From positions 846,323 to 910,322 of the forward strand of contig RPFO01000312.1 in NCBI GenBank assembly GCA_009746045.1: 64,000 nt of DNA, in the 5' to 3' direction. The stretch is from Mesostigma viride. Taxonomy: Eukaryota > Streptophyta > Mesostigmatophyceae > Mesostigmatales > Mesostigmataceae. The position numbers and the translations under genes are program-made. Below the pieces are notes generated by a model, which saw only the letters and a program-made list of their open reading frames with translations, had not been told where the DNA came from and did not search any database. Shown in pieces: positions 20,470 to 31,255 of this stretch. Numbering within the stretch: the first letter of the stretch is position 1; each line of letters begins with the position of its first letter.

Positions 20470-22754
20470 CGGGACCTAGTGCACGTAGTGACTCACCTCC
20501 TGTGCTAGCCACGGATAATGTGGGAGGCCCGCCTAGCGTGGCCTCGCCGGAGGGTCAGGGTCCTGCCCATGCGCCTCGCCCACCTAGGGACCTGGCTTCA
20601 ACGGTCACGGCCTTGTGGCGTGCTCAGGCGCTTAAAGCGAAAGCTGCATCAGGGGTGGCTCAGGTCAAAACTCTCTCACAGGGGGTCAGGCCGGTTAAGT
20701 CAGCCTTGTTTCCTACGTGTAGACCGTGGCAGCTGGTGGCTGTGGACACGCAAGCATCCGTGTCTATTATCTCTCGTCGGGCAGCCACCCTGTATCCAGT
20801 GCTAGAGTCGCCGTACAAATCGGTGACCGACTTTGCAGGCACTTCGGCATATCAAGTTACCGGGATGGTGGTGCTGCCGGTGTTGGGCATTGACACGCCG
20901 TTTCACGTCGTGGATGGCTACGAGGATGTGGCCTTGCTGGGCGAACCTTTCGTATCATACCCGGGGTTCTCAGTGTCCGCTGACTTGCTGTCAGTCGCGG
21001 GGGTGGGCAGCATCCCGCTTCGCGAGTACCACGCTCCATTGGGGGTGGTGGTCGGGCAGCCCGGCGTCGTGCGGCGCTTACCGATGGCGGCGTTTTCCAC
21101 ACCGCCGCTCGTCCAGTCCATCATTCAGCCTCAGGATTGGCACCCGCGCAGCTTCGGCCTCCACTCACACTCACTGGCGGCGGATAGCCCTGTGACGTGG
21201 GAGCAACTTGTCCTGGACTGTCAAGATCCTCTCAAGTTTGCTTTGTGGCGCGACGCGTTCATTCGAGCCAAGGAGCAGTGGCGAGAGCGCGAGGTCTACC
21301 GAGGATTGGAGAGTGTGCCAGCCGGGGCCACGCGGTTGCGGTTGAAGTTCGTGCTCACCTACAAGCCGGACGAGACCAACTCTTCGGTGGTGTTCCGGGT
21401 AAGGCCCGTGGTCACGGAGACGAAGGGGTCCTCCCCGCTGGACGCCAAGGATCTTTATACCCCTGGGCTCAACCATGTTTCGCATCGGCTACTGACGGTC
21501 ATCTACTTGGGCAAGCGGAACGCGGGCAAGGACTACGGGATGTGGTGCGGTGACTTTCAGCGGGCATTCCTCCACAGCGACGCTGGGGTCGCGCAGCAAA
21601 CATGGCAAGGCACCCGCTACGTGGTGAAGGTCCCGGTGGTCTGGCAGGATGGCACCATTGGCAGCGAGTATATCGAGCTGTTGACAGGGGTGGAGGGGCT
21701 GCAGAGCTCTCCCATCATCTTCCGCATTTCCGCGGAGGAGGTCTTGCAGAGCTTAGGGGCCACGTACCATCGCGCGGATCCTAACTTCTTTGTGGTCCCC
21801 ACCGGCGTCCCTGGCGAGCCAGCCCTCTTCGTGTGGCATGGCGATGACTTCAAGCTGGTGGCACCTCGCACCTTTGCTACCCAGTTTCTTGCTGCAGTGG
21901 CGGCTAAGTTTCCCCTGGGCAGGGCGGTGGATCATGAGGAGGGTAAACCCGTGGTGTTTTGCGGCGTGCAGTCTACGTTGCAGCGGGATTCGCGTTCTGG
22001 CGAATGGGTCATGCACATGCAGGATAGCCGCAACTATGTGGTTGACCTGCTGGCCGACCTCCCGTCCCCGCTGTTGGCAACCCATGGGCCCTCGGTTAAG
22101 GGCAAGCTCGGGTGGTTGGCGGACACGGTGGCACCTGATTTGGCGGTGCTCGCTCGCCTGCCCGATGATGTGCTGGAAGGACTAGGGTCCATTCATGTTC
22201 GGCGGCAGCTGGCCATGACGCCCGGCATTGTGCTTCGTGGGCTCGATTGCTCACAGCCGGTGCACCTCGAGATAGTGACGGATGCTAATCTAGAGACGCG
22301 CACAGTCAGCCAAGTGCGGGCCCGCATGGGGGCACTGTTCTTTATTAGCAATGAGGGACAGCCTGGCATGTTGTTAGATTGGTACTCGCGCTTGCACAGC
22401 CGCATTGCCACTAGCCCCAACACGGCTGAATGCCGGGGCATTGTTTCAGCTATCTCACATGGCATGTGGCTGCGGTACTTGCTGGGTTGGGTATTTGGCT
22501 CGTGTGGGTTCACTCTTCACTGGACTAGCACGGTGCACACTGACTCACAAAGTTGTTTGGCCTTCCTTGACAATCCCTATGCGCGGTCACAGGACGTTGA
22601 TTACCTCGTACTCGCTGAGGCGGCCTCCTGCGTCACGCGTCTCCAGCACATCGCGGATGAACTCAATCCCGCGGATGCACTCACCAAGGAGGCGCGGGAG
22701 GCTGCCCCGCAGTACGCAGTGTTGCGCAAGCGCATGACGATGCAACACCCGTGA
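20412..22754 (+). CDS. Copia protease, reverse transcriptase and RNase H polyprotein
   Basis: The open frame runs from the C run at 20404 to TGA at 22754, about 780 codons. Residues ~100-190 look like a retropepsin: VAVDTQASVSIIS for the usual DTGAS, and VALLGEPFV for the flap-to-core LG motif. RT follows (~260-510) with LKFVLTYKPDE, GDFQRAFLHS, LLTGVEGLQSSP and the metal-binding pair in WHGDDFKLV. RNase H occupies ~600-755: VTDANLETRTVSQVRARMGALFF, SPNTAECRGIVSAISHGMWL, VHTDSQS and DELNPADALTKE. No ATG precedes the protease, so expression presumably depends on a frameshift from integrase. The placement of a protease-like domain between IN and RT is unusual, because Copia normally has protease before integrase. 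Confidence 0.85.
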   Translation, partial: SPGPQYDPVDGWDEDGVGLTGPSARSDSPPVLATDNVGGPPSVASPEGQGPAHAPRPPRDLASTVTALWRAQALKAKAASGVAQVKTLSQGVRPVKSALFPTCRPWQLVAVDTQASVSIISRRAATLYPVLESPYKSVTDFAGTSAYQVTGMVVLPVLGIDTPFHVVDGYEDVALLGEPFVSYPGFSVSADLLSVAGVGSIPLREYHAPLGVVVGQPGVVRRLPMAAFSTPPLVQSIIQPQDWHPRSFGLHSHSLAADSPVTWEQLVLDCQDPLKFALWRDAFIRAKEQWREREVYRGLESVPAGATRLRLKFVLTYKPDETNSSVVFRVRPVVTETKGSSPLDAKDLYTPGLNHVSHRLLTVIYLGKRNAGKDYGMWCGDFQRAFLHSDAGVAQQTWQGTRYVVKVPVVWQDGTIGSEYIELLTGVEGLQSSPIIFRISAEEVLQSLGATYHRADPNFFVVPTGVPGEPALFVWHGDDFKLVAPRTFATQFLAAVAAKFPLGRAVDHEEGKPVVFCGVQSTLQRDSRSGEWVMHMQDSRNYVVDLLADLPSPLLATHGPSVKGKLGWLADTVAPDLAVLARLPDDVLEGLGSIHVRRQLAMTPGIVLRGLDCSQPVHLEIVTDANLETRTVSQVRARMGALFFISNEGQPGMLLDWYSRLHSRIATSPNTAECRGIVSAISHGMWLRYLLGWVFGSCGFTLHWTSTVHTDSQSCLAFLDNPYARSQDVDYLVLAEAASCVTRLQHIADELNPADALTKEAREAAPQYAVLRKRMTMQHP

Positions 22755-23133
22755 GCCACACAGGGTTACGGCTCGGGCGCTTTATGAATACAGCCATAAC
22801 TCACCCTGTGTTGCTAGCATTCACGAATATCATGGTGGTAGTTTTTTTTGCTTGTCCTGACCATACCCTAGCCACGTTGGACGGTGCCTTGGGCCCGTCG
22901 GCGGGTCACTGGTCCTAATAAATGGGTCACCTTTTGTCTGGTGGCATAGTTGTTTTTTTTCTCGATACTTGTTACATCACTACTCATGTGTGATCACAAG
23001 GGCGCGGGTCGATACCGTGGTGATTTTGACGGCCTTGAGGCCCCCTTGAGTTCCCTACCTTAGAGGGTTTTGTATGGTCTGCATTTGATGTAATTATTTT
23101 GATAATTAATCAAAGAACAAAAGAGTATGTCGG
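22755..23133 (+). other. Copia 3' untranslated region
   Basis: This stretch between the RNase H stop and the 3' LTR is T-rich with no ORF and carries the candidate polypurine tract at 23112-23125. Confidence 0.7.
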
Positions 23134-23478
23134 AGTTGAGTAACTCTAGAGCCCTAGGATCTGGCTCTGAGTTCCCCATGTCCGTCCGCACGCCTTCCGC
23201 TAGCGTCCGCTCAGCCGCCGGCTATAATCCGGCGGTCCGATGCGGGCGACCGGTCTAAGGGCGGCGCCTAGGGCCGGCGCCACCTAGGCCCCAGTCCGGG
23301 GCCTTATCCGGGTCAGTACGGACGGCTAGCTTGTCCCACGGTTACGGCTAACCGGATAGGGTTTGCTGGCTAAGACATAACCAGTGGGTGGGACAGCTCC
23401 GACAGCAGTTCTCTGTGTTCACCTTATCCCAAGCTCAACGTGACCGACCGCCATAGCTGAGCCGGTCGGGCTTTAACT
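23134..23478 (+). repeat. Copia 3' LTR
   Basis: This 345-bp LTR differs from the 5' LTR at two positions and is followed by the ACATC target duplication. Confidence 0.95.
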
Positions 23479-23561
23479 ACATCCCGCCCGCCCTCTGGGC
23501 TCAGGCCCTGGGTTTTGACCCAGCGGCCTTCCGGCGCCACTTCGGTGGCGTCGAGTTTTGA

Positions 23562-24312
23562 CGTCTTCCTGTCTTTATCTCTCGTCTTTTAGCTATCAAC
23601 TGACCTCACCCTTGTGTGGGAGGTCAGGGGGGAAATGGTTTAACTAACCCGAGGGTGAACCTGGGTTGGGACAAAGTACCCCCATAGCTAGGTAGTTTTA
23701 AGTTTTCTTTTTTGCATGTCCTACGTGTTTTCGGCTGTTAGCCATGTAAGGAGATGTGGGTAGAGCAGGGGCACAGCTGCTGTGGGCTGGCCCTGCACAT
23801 TCACATAGTGTGCTCACCCTAGCATACAGATGGCCGTGTTGCCATCTGGGAGACATGTCTGTGTTATTCCACCGTATAGAGCTAGCACACATATTGTAAT
23901 AAATTTGATGTTTTGTGGTGATGCATGCAAAGCAAGGCAAGGCCAGAAATGGATTTGGTGAGCTATGCTCATTTTATCTATGACTAACCTGCTGAGCGGA
24001 GAATGCAACGCCGTATAGCACCAAAAGAAAAAATAATTTTAGAAAAAATATTTTTTTGTGCTGGCACCCGTACCCCAGCCACCCAGGTAGGGGTTGGCTG
24101 GACAGGTGGTTGCTATTAAAGGTGGGCTCCCTATGCATGTCTCAACTCGTTCACTCCATCACTGAGGGCTCCAGACATTATTTCTTACAAAATACGTTTA
24201 CGCACAAGAGACTCTTGGACCAAAGTCGCATAATTGGTGAATAAAGCATCTGAAGGCCCCCCCAGCCAGCTGATGCTGCCATCTCACTTCCCTCAGGGTG
24301 GGTTGGGTGGGC
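23562..24312. other. Core A copy 2 right flank, non-coding
   Basis: Near-identical to 9678-10428, with the same dispersed sub-blocks and no gene. Confidence 0.8.
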
Positions 24313-25021
24313 TAATAAAAACGAATACCAGCACAGGCACACCTCGGCTGGTTATATGCCAGCACTTTTTCTCAGACTTGGGCCGGCGGCGGCCCAGGTC
24401 CTTCTTATTCGGGTCGAAACACAATTCCGTGACCCATACAATATTCGTACACCATGCGAAGTGGCAGCGTACTTGCCCACTGTGGCGGATGCAAGTCCGG
24501 TACACCTGGTTTTGGCGCCAAAAGCACCCTTGGCCAGTTGTACTACAAGGAACCCATCCCTACTAATTCTTTTGACATTGTACTACGTTTAGTCTTGGTC
24601 TACTACACCCCAGTAGGTCCGTTCACCTCCTGAGCGTCCAGTGCTACGCCGAAGCACGTCAGCACTGGTTTGAACTAGAATGAACTAGTTTGAAGTAGAT
24701 TGAAGTAGACTGTACTACCCTATAGGCCAAGTGAAGTACTTAGAACTACATCCAAGTACTTAGAACTAGTTTACAAGTTACTTGTACAGACTTACACCCT
24801 ATTACAGGGCAGATCTCGTACCACCACACTGGCGCCCCTTATTAAATTCCAGGGCCCTTATACATTGTGACTACTGCCCCTTATAAAAGACCAGGGCCTA
24901 TTATGAAATATTAAATGCTCTATTTATTTTTTATATGTGCTGTCACCCAGCGGCATCCCTCGCCTCCTTCGCTCCCTCCGCCCCGATAAATCAGGGAATC
25001 CAGATCGAGGGAGATCAACCA
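24313..25021 (+). repeat. Terminal repeat T, copy d
   Basis: This 709-bp copy is of the core-A-to-U subtype. In the paired-arm site (24734-24761) the left arm is AAGTACTTAGA, one mismatch from the others. Confidence 0.9.
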
Positions 25022-26722
25022 TCCCTATGCATGTCTCAACTCGTTCACTCCATCACTGAGGGCTCCAGACATTATTTCTTACAAAATACGTTTACGCACA
25101 AGAGACTCTTGGACCAAAGTCGCATAATTGGTGAATAAAGCATCTGCAGGCCCCCCCAGCCAGCTGATGCTGCCATCTCACTCCCCGCTTCCCCCAGCCT
25201 GGCCATTCTGGCCGTGGAGGACCCGTCACCAATAGTGAAGGCCTAGCATGCCTGCTAGAGTGCCCCTCACTTACTGGTCGCGGGGAAGCCTGTCACCAAC
25301 AGTGGGGCCCCAGCTTGTCTGCTGGAGTGCGCCCCACTAGCGAAGTCTCAAACAATGCCTTGATCCCCCTTGGATAGGAGAGAACAGCGTCCAACCAAAG
25401 GTACGGTCAATCAATCCCCCACACCTTTCCCCCCTCCTCGTCCAGCGAAAATAGCTGGCACGTCTGCCAACTTCCACCCTACACCATCCTCCTCGCGCTC
25501 CTCATGCCATAACTGTCACGATCCAGTGCTATGGCCCAGCGACTCGCCAAAAGTCACATGCCACAAGCTGCCGCTACGGTCACAGCCCTCTGTTTGCAGG
25601 GCGTAACCCGGGGTGCAAGCATCCCCAGGTACTCGCCCTAGAGGGCTGCCGGCGGCATACATAGCAAGGTGTAATCTCCATTCCATTCTCAGGACTGCTA
25701 GCCGGTCACTTAGGCTATCTTGAGCAAGCGCCCCTGCTGTTAGCCCTCACAACCGTCAAAACCAGCCGGTCTCACCAGGCTCCCCCCATTGCCTGCCCAC
25801 CTCTTGGATGCCATTACAGATGTCATCCCAAAGCTCTCAGGGTACTAGCCTGGCAGCGCCCAAAAGTCTTTTTACGTAGGCCGCTCATTTTGCCTCCCCC
25901 CAGTTCCAAAACACCACAGTCCTTAGCTCCCCTAAGCCGTCAAGAAAGGCACCTCCCCCAACCGGCCACCACTGGCCCAAGGCCGCCGAGCCGCCCTACC
26001 ACCACGTAAGCCCTCGAGAAATAAAATCCAGGGAGCCACACCCAGCGCTCCTCCAGCCACCGGTTTTCCCCATAAAATTCGGCTCCACATATTCTTTTTC
26101 ACGTTACCATCACGTAATGGACCAGCCGACCCGCTCCTTCAAAGCCATCGGGCTGTGACGCGGTATGCCCTGCCCGCAAAGCCCCGAGAGCCAAAGATAG
26201 CTAATGATGCCGCATTCAGATCTTGGGCAGCCGGCATTGCAGCCTACTATATTTTTTACACTGCTCGTCGTTGAGGGTCATCATGCAAGGCAGTATCAAA
26301 CGTAAAACAGCTCGAACAAGCACGCCCAGGGCCGAAATCAAATTTTCGTTCCCTTACCGCACTTTCCGGCCTTGCGACTCAATTTCGGGTCAAAATTTCT
26401 ATGCCCACCCCTCAAACGACGGGACAGCAGCCGGCCACCTTTGCTCGTCGTTTAGGACCATCGAAACAGGTCCGAGCAACCTTTATTCGCCTCGTCCCAG
26501 GTCAGTTAAGGCCGAAAAAGATTGCCGGCACCCTACCGCAGATTTCGGCACTAAATCCGCAATTTCTGCCCCGATTTTCAACGACTGGCCCTCAAACGAC
26601 CGCTTGGACGCCGACCACCGTCGCGTGTCTCTAAATAAAATTCATTCCCAGCCCCCCGGACTCGGGGAGGCCTTTTGCATTCGTTTAAATCATTGCCAGC
26701 CACCATGGCTGGCCGTCACCAC
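25022..26722. repeat. Core U, copy 2
   Basis: A near-identical copy of 11138-12837 with scattered substitutions and one-base indels (for example the C runs near 25785 and 26655). No gene is recognised. One indel joins short frames into a 259-codon ORF (26223-27002) that runs on into T, which argues against coding. Confidence 0.8.
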
Positions 26723-27431
26723 TAATAAAAACGAATACCAGCACAGGCACACCTCGGCTGGTTATATGCCAGCACTTTTTCTCAGACTTGGGCCGGCGGC
26801 GGCCCAGGTCCTTCTTATTCGGGTCGAAACACAATTCCGTGACCCATACAATATTTGTACACCATGCGAAGTGGCAGCGTACTTGCCCACAGTGGCGGAT
26901 GCAAGTCCGGTACACCTGGTTTTGGCGCCAAAAGCACCCTTGGCCAGTTGTACTACAAGGAACCCATCCCTACTAATTCTTTTGACATTGTACTACGTTT
27001 AGTCTTGGTCTACTACACCCCAGTAGGTCCGTTCACCTCCTGAGCGTCCAGTGCTACGCCGAAGCACGTCAGCACTGGTTTGAACTAGAATGAACTAGTT
27101 TGAAGTAGTTTGAAGTAGACTGTACTACCCTGTAGGCCAAGTGAAGTACTTGGAACTACGTCCAAGTACTTAGAACCAGTTTACAAGTTACTTGTACGGA
27201 CTTTCACCCTATTAGAGGGCAGATCTCGTACCACCACACTGGCGCCCCTTATTAAATTCCAGGGCCCTTATACATTGTGACTACTGCCCCTTATAAAAGA
27301 CCAGGGCCTATTATAAAATATTAAATGCTCTATTTATTTTTTATATGTGCTGTCACCCAGCGGCGTCCCTCGCCTCCTTCGCTCCCTCCGCCCTGACAAA
27401 TCAGGGAATCCAGATCGAGGGAGATCAACCA
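26723..27431 (+). repeat. Terminal repeat T, copy e
   Basis: This 709-bp copy joins core U copy 2 to core A copy 3, with the spacer ACTACG in the site at 27144-27171. Confidence 0.9.
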
Positions 27432-28534
27432 AGCTGATGCATCGGGACGCTCACACTCAGCCCGGGGTTCAGCTTCCCCGGCCCGAACAGGGTCTGCATG
27501 TGCGCCACCTGCGCCAGCAGGACCGAGTGAGACCACCCCATCACCAGAACACGGAACCTGGGATAGAGCCGGCGGCGCTCCCCGGGCTGGCCGACCTCGT
27601 CCGACCAGACTGGGGGCAGCGCGAACCACTCCCGCCACTCCGCGTTGGCACGGAGAAGCGGTAGTAGTACGTCTCCAGGTCCGTTTTGCTCGAGTAGCTG
27701 GGCGCGCCCCCTGCCATCTCGGCCACCGCCCCCACATCTGGCAGGTAACAGCCGCCAGGGGTGAGGAACTTGTCGTTGCTCTGCACCATGTTGCAGATGA
27801 GTCGCTGGCGCTGGGCTGACGGGTCCACCACCCCTGGATCGCGCTTGGGCACGCCGAACAGGCCGTTGGTGACCGGGGGCTCCTCCTCGCTGTACTCTGT
27901 CATCCCGGTCTCCGCCAGCCGCACGCTCAGGCGCGCGTACTGTGTGTCGCTCGCACAGCCATGCGTCACTCGCCGTCGACGCCCTGGCTGCACTACCTCC
28001 TCCTCCCTCAAAATATTTTTTATGTTGCCATATACCTCCCTCCACTGGGGGGGAGGCAGTCCATCAGCGGCACGCTGCCCGCCACTCCGCCCGCGGGCAG
28101 CGCAAGTCTCTCTGGGACAATCATTTCATATTGCCGGTCGGGCCCATAGGGCCCAGACTCAACGTCATGCACCAGGTCCTCTGCCGCTACGGCTCTCAGC
28201 CGGCGCTCATGGACCTGGGCGGCAATCTCCAGCCCTTGTAGGGCCGCCTGCTGGGCAGCGGTGCAGGGAGCCGTTGCCGTCGCCCCGCTAGTGCCGCGCC
28301 CTGGGGGCCCGCCGGCAGGCGTGGCCATTGCTGGCCCCGCCCCACACCCGGCCGCCCCCACAGGCGGTTCCCGTGTCCCCCCCCACATCCAGTTCAGGCC
28401 TTCCACGAGCCGGACCATGAGCAGCAAGCGTGCCCGCCGCCGCGTGGCTCGCTGCAGCCTGCGTCGTGAGCGCAGGCGGGACCGGTCGAGGGGCTGGACG
28501 GCCGGAACTGGGAGGGGGAACACGCCGCGCCCCC
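27432..28534 (-). pseudogene. Core A copy 3: truncated, frameshifted reverse transcriptase
   Basis: Pol is continuous here from the gag overlap through GLNWMWGG to LMDCLPP (frame 29453-28020). It then shifts at the seven-G run and continues in the RT frame 28011-27541. A private two-base insertion (CCGCGTTGG for CCGTTGG near 27643) breaks the RT frame again before the MGWSHSVLLAQ block. It ends at the same T junction without the IDD motif or RNase H. Confidence 0.8.
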
Positions 28535-29416
28535 TCACTTCTGCTTGTTGCTGGCGGAGGAGGAGGCCAATGCCCCCCCATCCACCTTGGCCAGCACCGC
28601 TGCGTTGACCCGCGCGTCGTGCTCCTTCTTGGCGGCCTTGAGAGCCCGTCGCGCCGCCCTCGTCCGCTGGCTGCCGCTCTCCACCACCGGCAGCACGAAG
28701 GCAGCCTGGGCGACCCACGCGCCCTGGCCCCGCTCGCTCTCCACCACCATGAGTGACTCCACGATGCGTGCAAAGTACTCCATGCACGCGAGCTCGGTCA
28801 CCGCCGTGACTCCCAGCTCCTTCACCGCCACGTCCAGGGCGTGGCACAGGTTGACCGCGATGTCCATGCGCTCGCGACTCTGCCACCCGCTGGTCTGGCC
28901 TGGCCCACGGATGAACATGGGCTTCAGGCCCTCCAGCCGGGCCCGCAGACTGCCCCCGTACCGGTCCTTGGCCGTTTGCAGGTACTCGGGCAGCACCCGC
29001 AGCTTGTACCGGTAGTCCTCCACCTCCCAAGGGATGCTGGTGGCAGTCCCCGGCAGGGCGACCCCCTTGGTCATGGGCACAGCCAACACCTGGCCGCTCG
29101 CTGGGTCGGCGCGACCCGGTAGGCGGTCCCTGCGGCGCCGGCTGCTGCTGCGCCGGCCCGAGTCGCTGCTGCTGTCGCTGCTGCTGCTGCTGCTGCAACG
29201 GCACGTGCGATGGCGGCACTTGGGACACTTGGCCGTCTTGGCTCGCGCCGGTGCTGGGGCCACTGGTTTGGCGCCGGGCAGGATTGTCCCACCCCCCCGC
29301 GCCCCTTGCTGGGCCGCTGGGTGTGAGCTGTGCCTGCCCTGGTCTAGGCCGGGGGGCGCAGTATAAAACGATGCAGCTCCGTTGGAGGAGTCGGCAGGGC
29401 GCACTCCAGCGGACAC
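28535..29416 (-). CDS. Core A copy 3: Gag-like protein
   Basis: This 293-residue Gag homologue has the shortest serine tract of the three copies. It is otherwise nearly identical, including CPKCRHRTCRC and the conserved downstream domain. Confidence 0.65.
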   Translation of the reverse strand: MSAGVRPADSSNGAASFYTAPPGLDQGRHSSHPAAQQGARGGGTILPGAKPVAPAPARAKTAKCPKCRHRTCRCSSSSSSDSSSDSGRRSSSRRRRDRLPGRADPASGQVLAVPMTKGVALPGTATSIPWEVEDYRYKLRVLPEYLQTAKDRYGGSLRARLEGLKPMFIRGPGQTSGWQSRERMDIAVNLCHALDVAVKELGVTAVTELACMEYFARIVESLMVVESERGQGAWVAQAAFVLPVVESGSQRTRAARRALKAAKKEHDARVNAAVLAKVDGGALASSSASNKQK

Positions 29417-29651
29417 GCTGGGGCCTTGCTGGTTTTGGGCGTCGCGCCATCATCCTGATTTCCGGTTTGGCTCAACTTCGACCGTATCCTGCCTTGGACA
29501 GAGCCGGCGGGGCGCACTCTAGTGGATACACTAGGGCTCTGCGGGTACCTGCGTTGACAGGTGCAGGGGAGGCGCACTCTAGCAGCCACGCTAGGGCTTC
29601 CCCCTCTACAACCACTCCAGATGCGGCCGGGGACGGCCAGGTTGGAGATGC

Positions 29652-29807
29652 GGGTGTTATATGGTGGCAGCCGCCTGGGACTTGCGCACAATTTGCCAGT
29701 CTCTCGGTCTACCAAGGCCTGCAAGCGGCTTAAGCATATAATTTTGCAATAAACAAGTTCTGGCGCCTTCTCAAACAAAGTGAACCTGAAAGCATGCACA
29801 GAGGATG
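29652..29807 (+). repeat. W direct repeat, left copy (core A copy 3)
   Basis: It is equivalent to 8064-8219, with one substitution (TGGCGCC for TGGTGCC). Its partner is at 30330-30485. Confidence 0.9.
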
Positions 29808-30329
29808 GTTGATCTTACGATCTGGATTCCCTGATTTGCGACTAAGGGGAGCGGAGTGCGAGTCGGTGCCGCTGCCTCATGGCTGATCTGCGAGAAATGC
29901 TCCTAGAAAGGGTGAAAGTCCCTGCAAATGACCTCTGGACTGCTTCCAAGTACTTGGATGTAGTTCAAAGTACTTCATTGGTACTACAGGGTAGTACAAT
30001 CTACTTCAAACTAGTTCAAACTAGCTCAGGCTAGTAAAGATTCGTTCAGGTGTAGCACAACCTGCCTAGGAGGTGGTATGACCACCTGGGTTGAAGTAGA
30101 CAGTGACTAAACGTAGTACAATGTCGAAAGAATCAGTACAAATGGGTTCTTTGTAGTACAACTGTTCAGTGGCACCTGGGCGCCGCGCCAGTACTGTACC
30201 GGACTTGCATCCGTCAACGTGCGCATGCAATGCAGCCAATTTATTGAGGAAGACATGGCGGCGCATGCTTTATCAGTTTTCCCCACCCACCCACCCTCTT
30301 TTGTTTGTTTGTTCGTTTGTTGTCTCTGG
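29808..30329 (-). repeat. V repeat (core A copy 3)
   Basis: It is equivalent to 8220-8745, with the four-base deletion near 30237 also present in copy 2. Confidence 0.85.
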
Positions 30330-30485
30330 GGGTGTTATATGGTGGCAGCCGCCTGGGACTTGCGCACAATTTGCCAGTCTCTCGGTCTACCAAGGCCTGC
30401 AAGCGGCTTAAGCATATAATTTTGCAATAAACAAGTTCTGGTGCCTTCTCAAACAAAGTGAACCTGAAAGCATGCACAGAGGATG
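30330..30485 (+). repeat. W direct repeat, right copy (core A copy 3)
   Basis: It is equivalent to 8746-8901. Confidence 0.9.
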
Positions 30486-31255
30486 CTGTCTACCATGCCA
30501 GAGGCGGGCGGGGGCGTACCTTATGCCAGCACGCCAAGGCCTGTCTGCACCTGTACTACCCCGACATTGTTCGGAATTGGGTACTGGCGGACCGCCTGCT
30601 AGCAGGTTGGCAGCGGCTTGTTCCGGCTGTCAGCCCTCCGCCTATGCCCTGGCGCCTTTGCTATTTCACTGCCCTGTTGCTAGTTTCACGTCGACAGGTG
30701 CATTTGAGTGCGTTGATTATTATTGCTTTCCAGCAGTATTTACGCATTAGCGAGGCGCTAGGGCTGCGGGTTCGGGATGTGGCGCATCCCGGCCACCCCC
30801 TTCTCGAGCCAGGGCCCATGGTCGGTGCCCTTGTGCTGCGCAACCCCAAAACTGCGCAGGGGGCGGCCCGGCACGTCCTCGTCCGGGACCCACTTTCTTT
30901 GTGGCTCCTGCGACGTCTGACGACTGGCCAGCCCCCGGATGCACTCCTTTTTCGGGGCTTAACGTACAGCCAGGCTAGGCAGCAGTGGGACGCTGTGCAG
31001 GCCCGCATGGGCATCCCAGGGATGTTTTCTTTTCACAGCCTCCGGCATGGGGGGGCGACGCACGACGCCATCGCTGGCGAGTCGCCGGAGGCCATCCAGC
31101 TGCGCGGCCGGTGGGCTTCGGCCCTCTCGGTCACGCGCTACATTGGCCTCCACCGTAGCCTCCTGGGGCGTGACATCCCGCCCGCCCTCTGGGCTCAGGC
31201 CCTGGGTTTTGACCCAGCGGCCTTCCGGCGCCACTTCGGTGGCGTCGAGTTTTGA
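30458..31255 (+). CDS. Core A copy 3: tyrosine recombinase
   Basis: This 265-codon recombinase is uninterrupted, with all catalytic motifs of copy 1 (LRISEALGLR, NPKTAQG, HSLRHGGATH, LRGRW, TRYIGLH). It lacks the two small insertions of copy 1 and agrees with copy 2 at those sites, so this is probably the ancestral array version. The start-codon caveat is the same as for copy 1 (GTG at 30458). Confidence 0.85.
   Translation: MNLKACTEDAVYHARGGRGRTLCQHAKACLHLYYPDIVRNWVLADRLLAGWQRLVPAVSPPPMPWRLCYFTALLLVSRRQVHLSALIIIAFQQYLRISEALGLRVRDVAHPGHPLLEPGPMVGALVLRNPKTAQGAARHVLVRDPLSLWLLRRLTTGQPPDALLFRGLTYSQARQQWDAVQARMGIPGMFSFHSLRHGGATHDAIAGESPEAIQLRGRWASALSVTRYIGLHRSLLGRDIPPALWAQALGFDPAAFRRHFGGVEF

Larger units (their letters stand above)
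17326..23478 (+). mobile_element. Copia-type LTR retrotransposon, 6153 bp
   Basis: Two 345-bp LTRs flank the element, and the 5-bp host sequence ACATC is duplicated at 17321-17325 and 23479-23483. The uninterrupted site is visible in core A copies 1 and 3. RT-RNase H belongs to the Ty1/Copia superfamily (GDFQRAFLHS, LLTGVEGLQSSP, WHGDDFKLV). The LTRs differ at two positions (A/G in GCTCARCCGCC, T/C in CAGTAYGGACGG), so the insertion is recent. The ends are AGTT...AACT, not TG...CA. Only about 19 bp separate the 5' LTR from the gag ATG. A purine-rich tract (AAAGAACAAAAGAG, 23112-23125) precedes the 3' LTR. Confidence 0.95.
16606..23561 (+). pseudogene. Core A copy 2: tyrosine recombinase split by the Copia insertion
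   Basis: The 5' part (16606-17325) encodes the same recombinase as copy 1, up to and including the catalytic box VTRYIGLH and LLGRDI. The Copia element then enters at ACATC. The last ~25 codons (PPALWAQALGFDPAAF onward) resume at 23484 and end at 23561. The read-through product would end SLLGRDIS, so the known catalytic residues survive but the C-terminal tail is lost. Without the insertion the frame would be intact. Confidence 0.9.

Noticed and set aside
26223-27002. 259-codon ORF across core U and T
   Set aside because: It exists only because of a one-base indel in this copy and crosses the U/T boundary. Copy 1 has a different frame structure.
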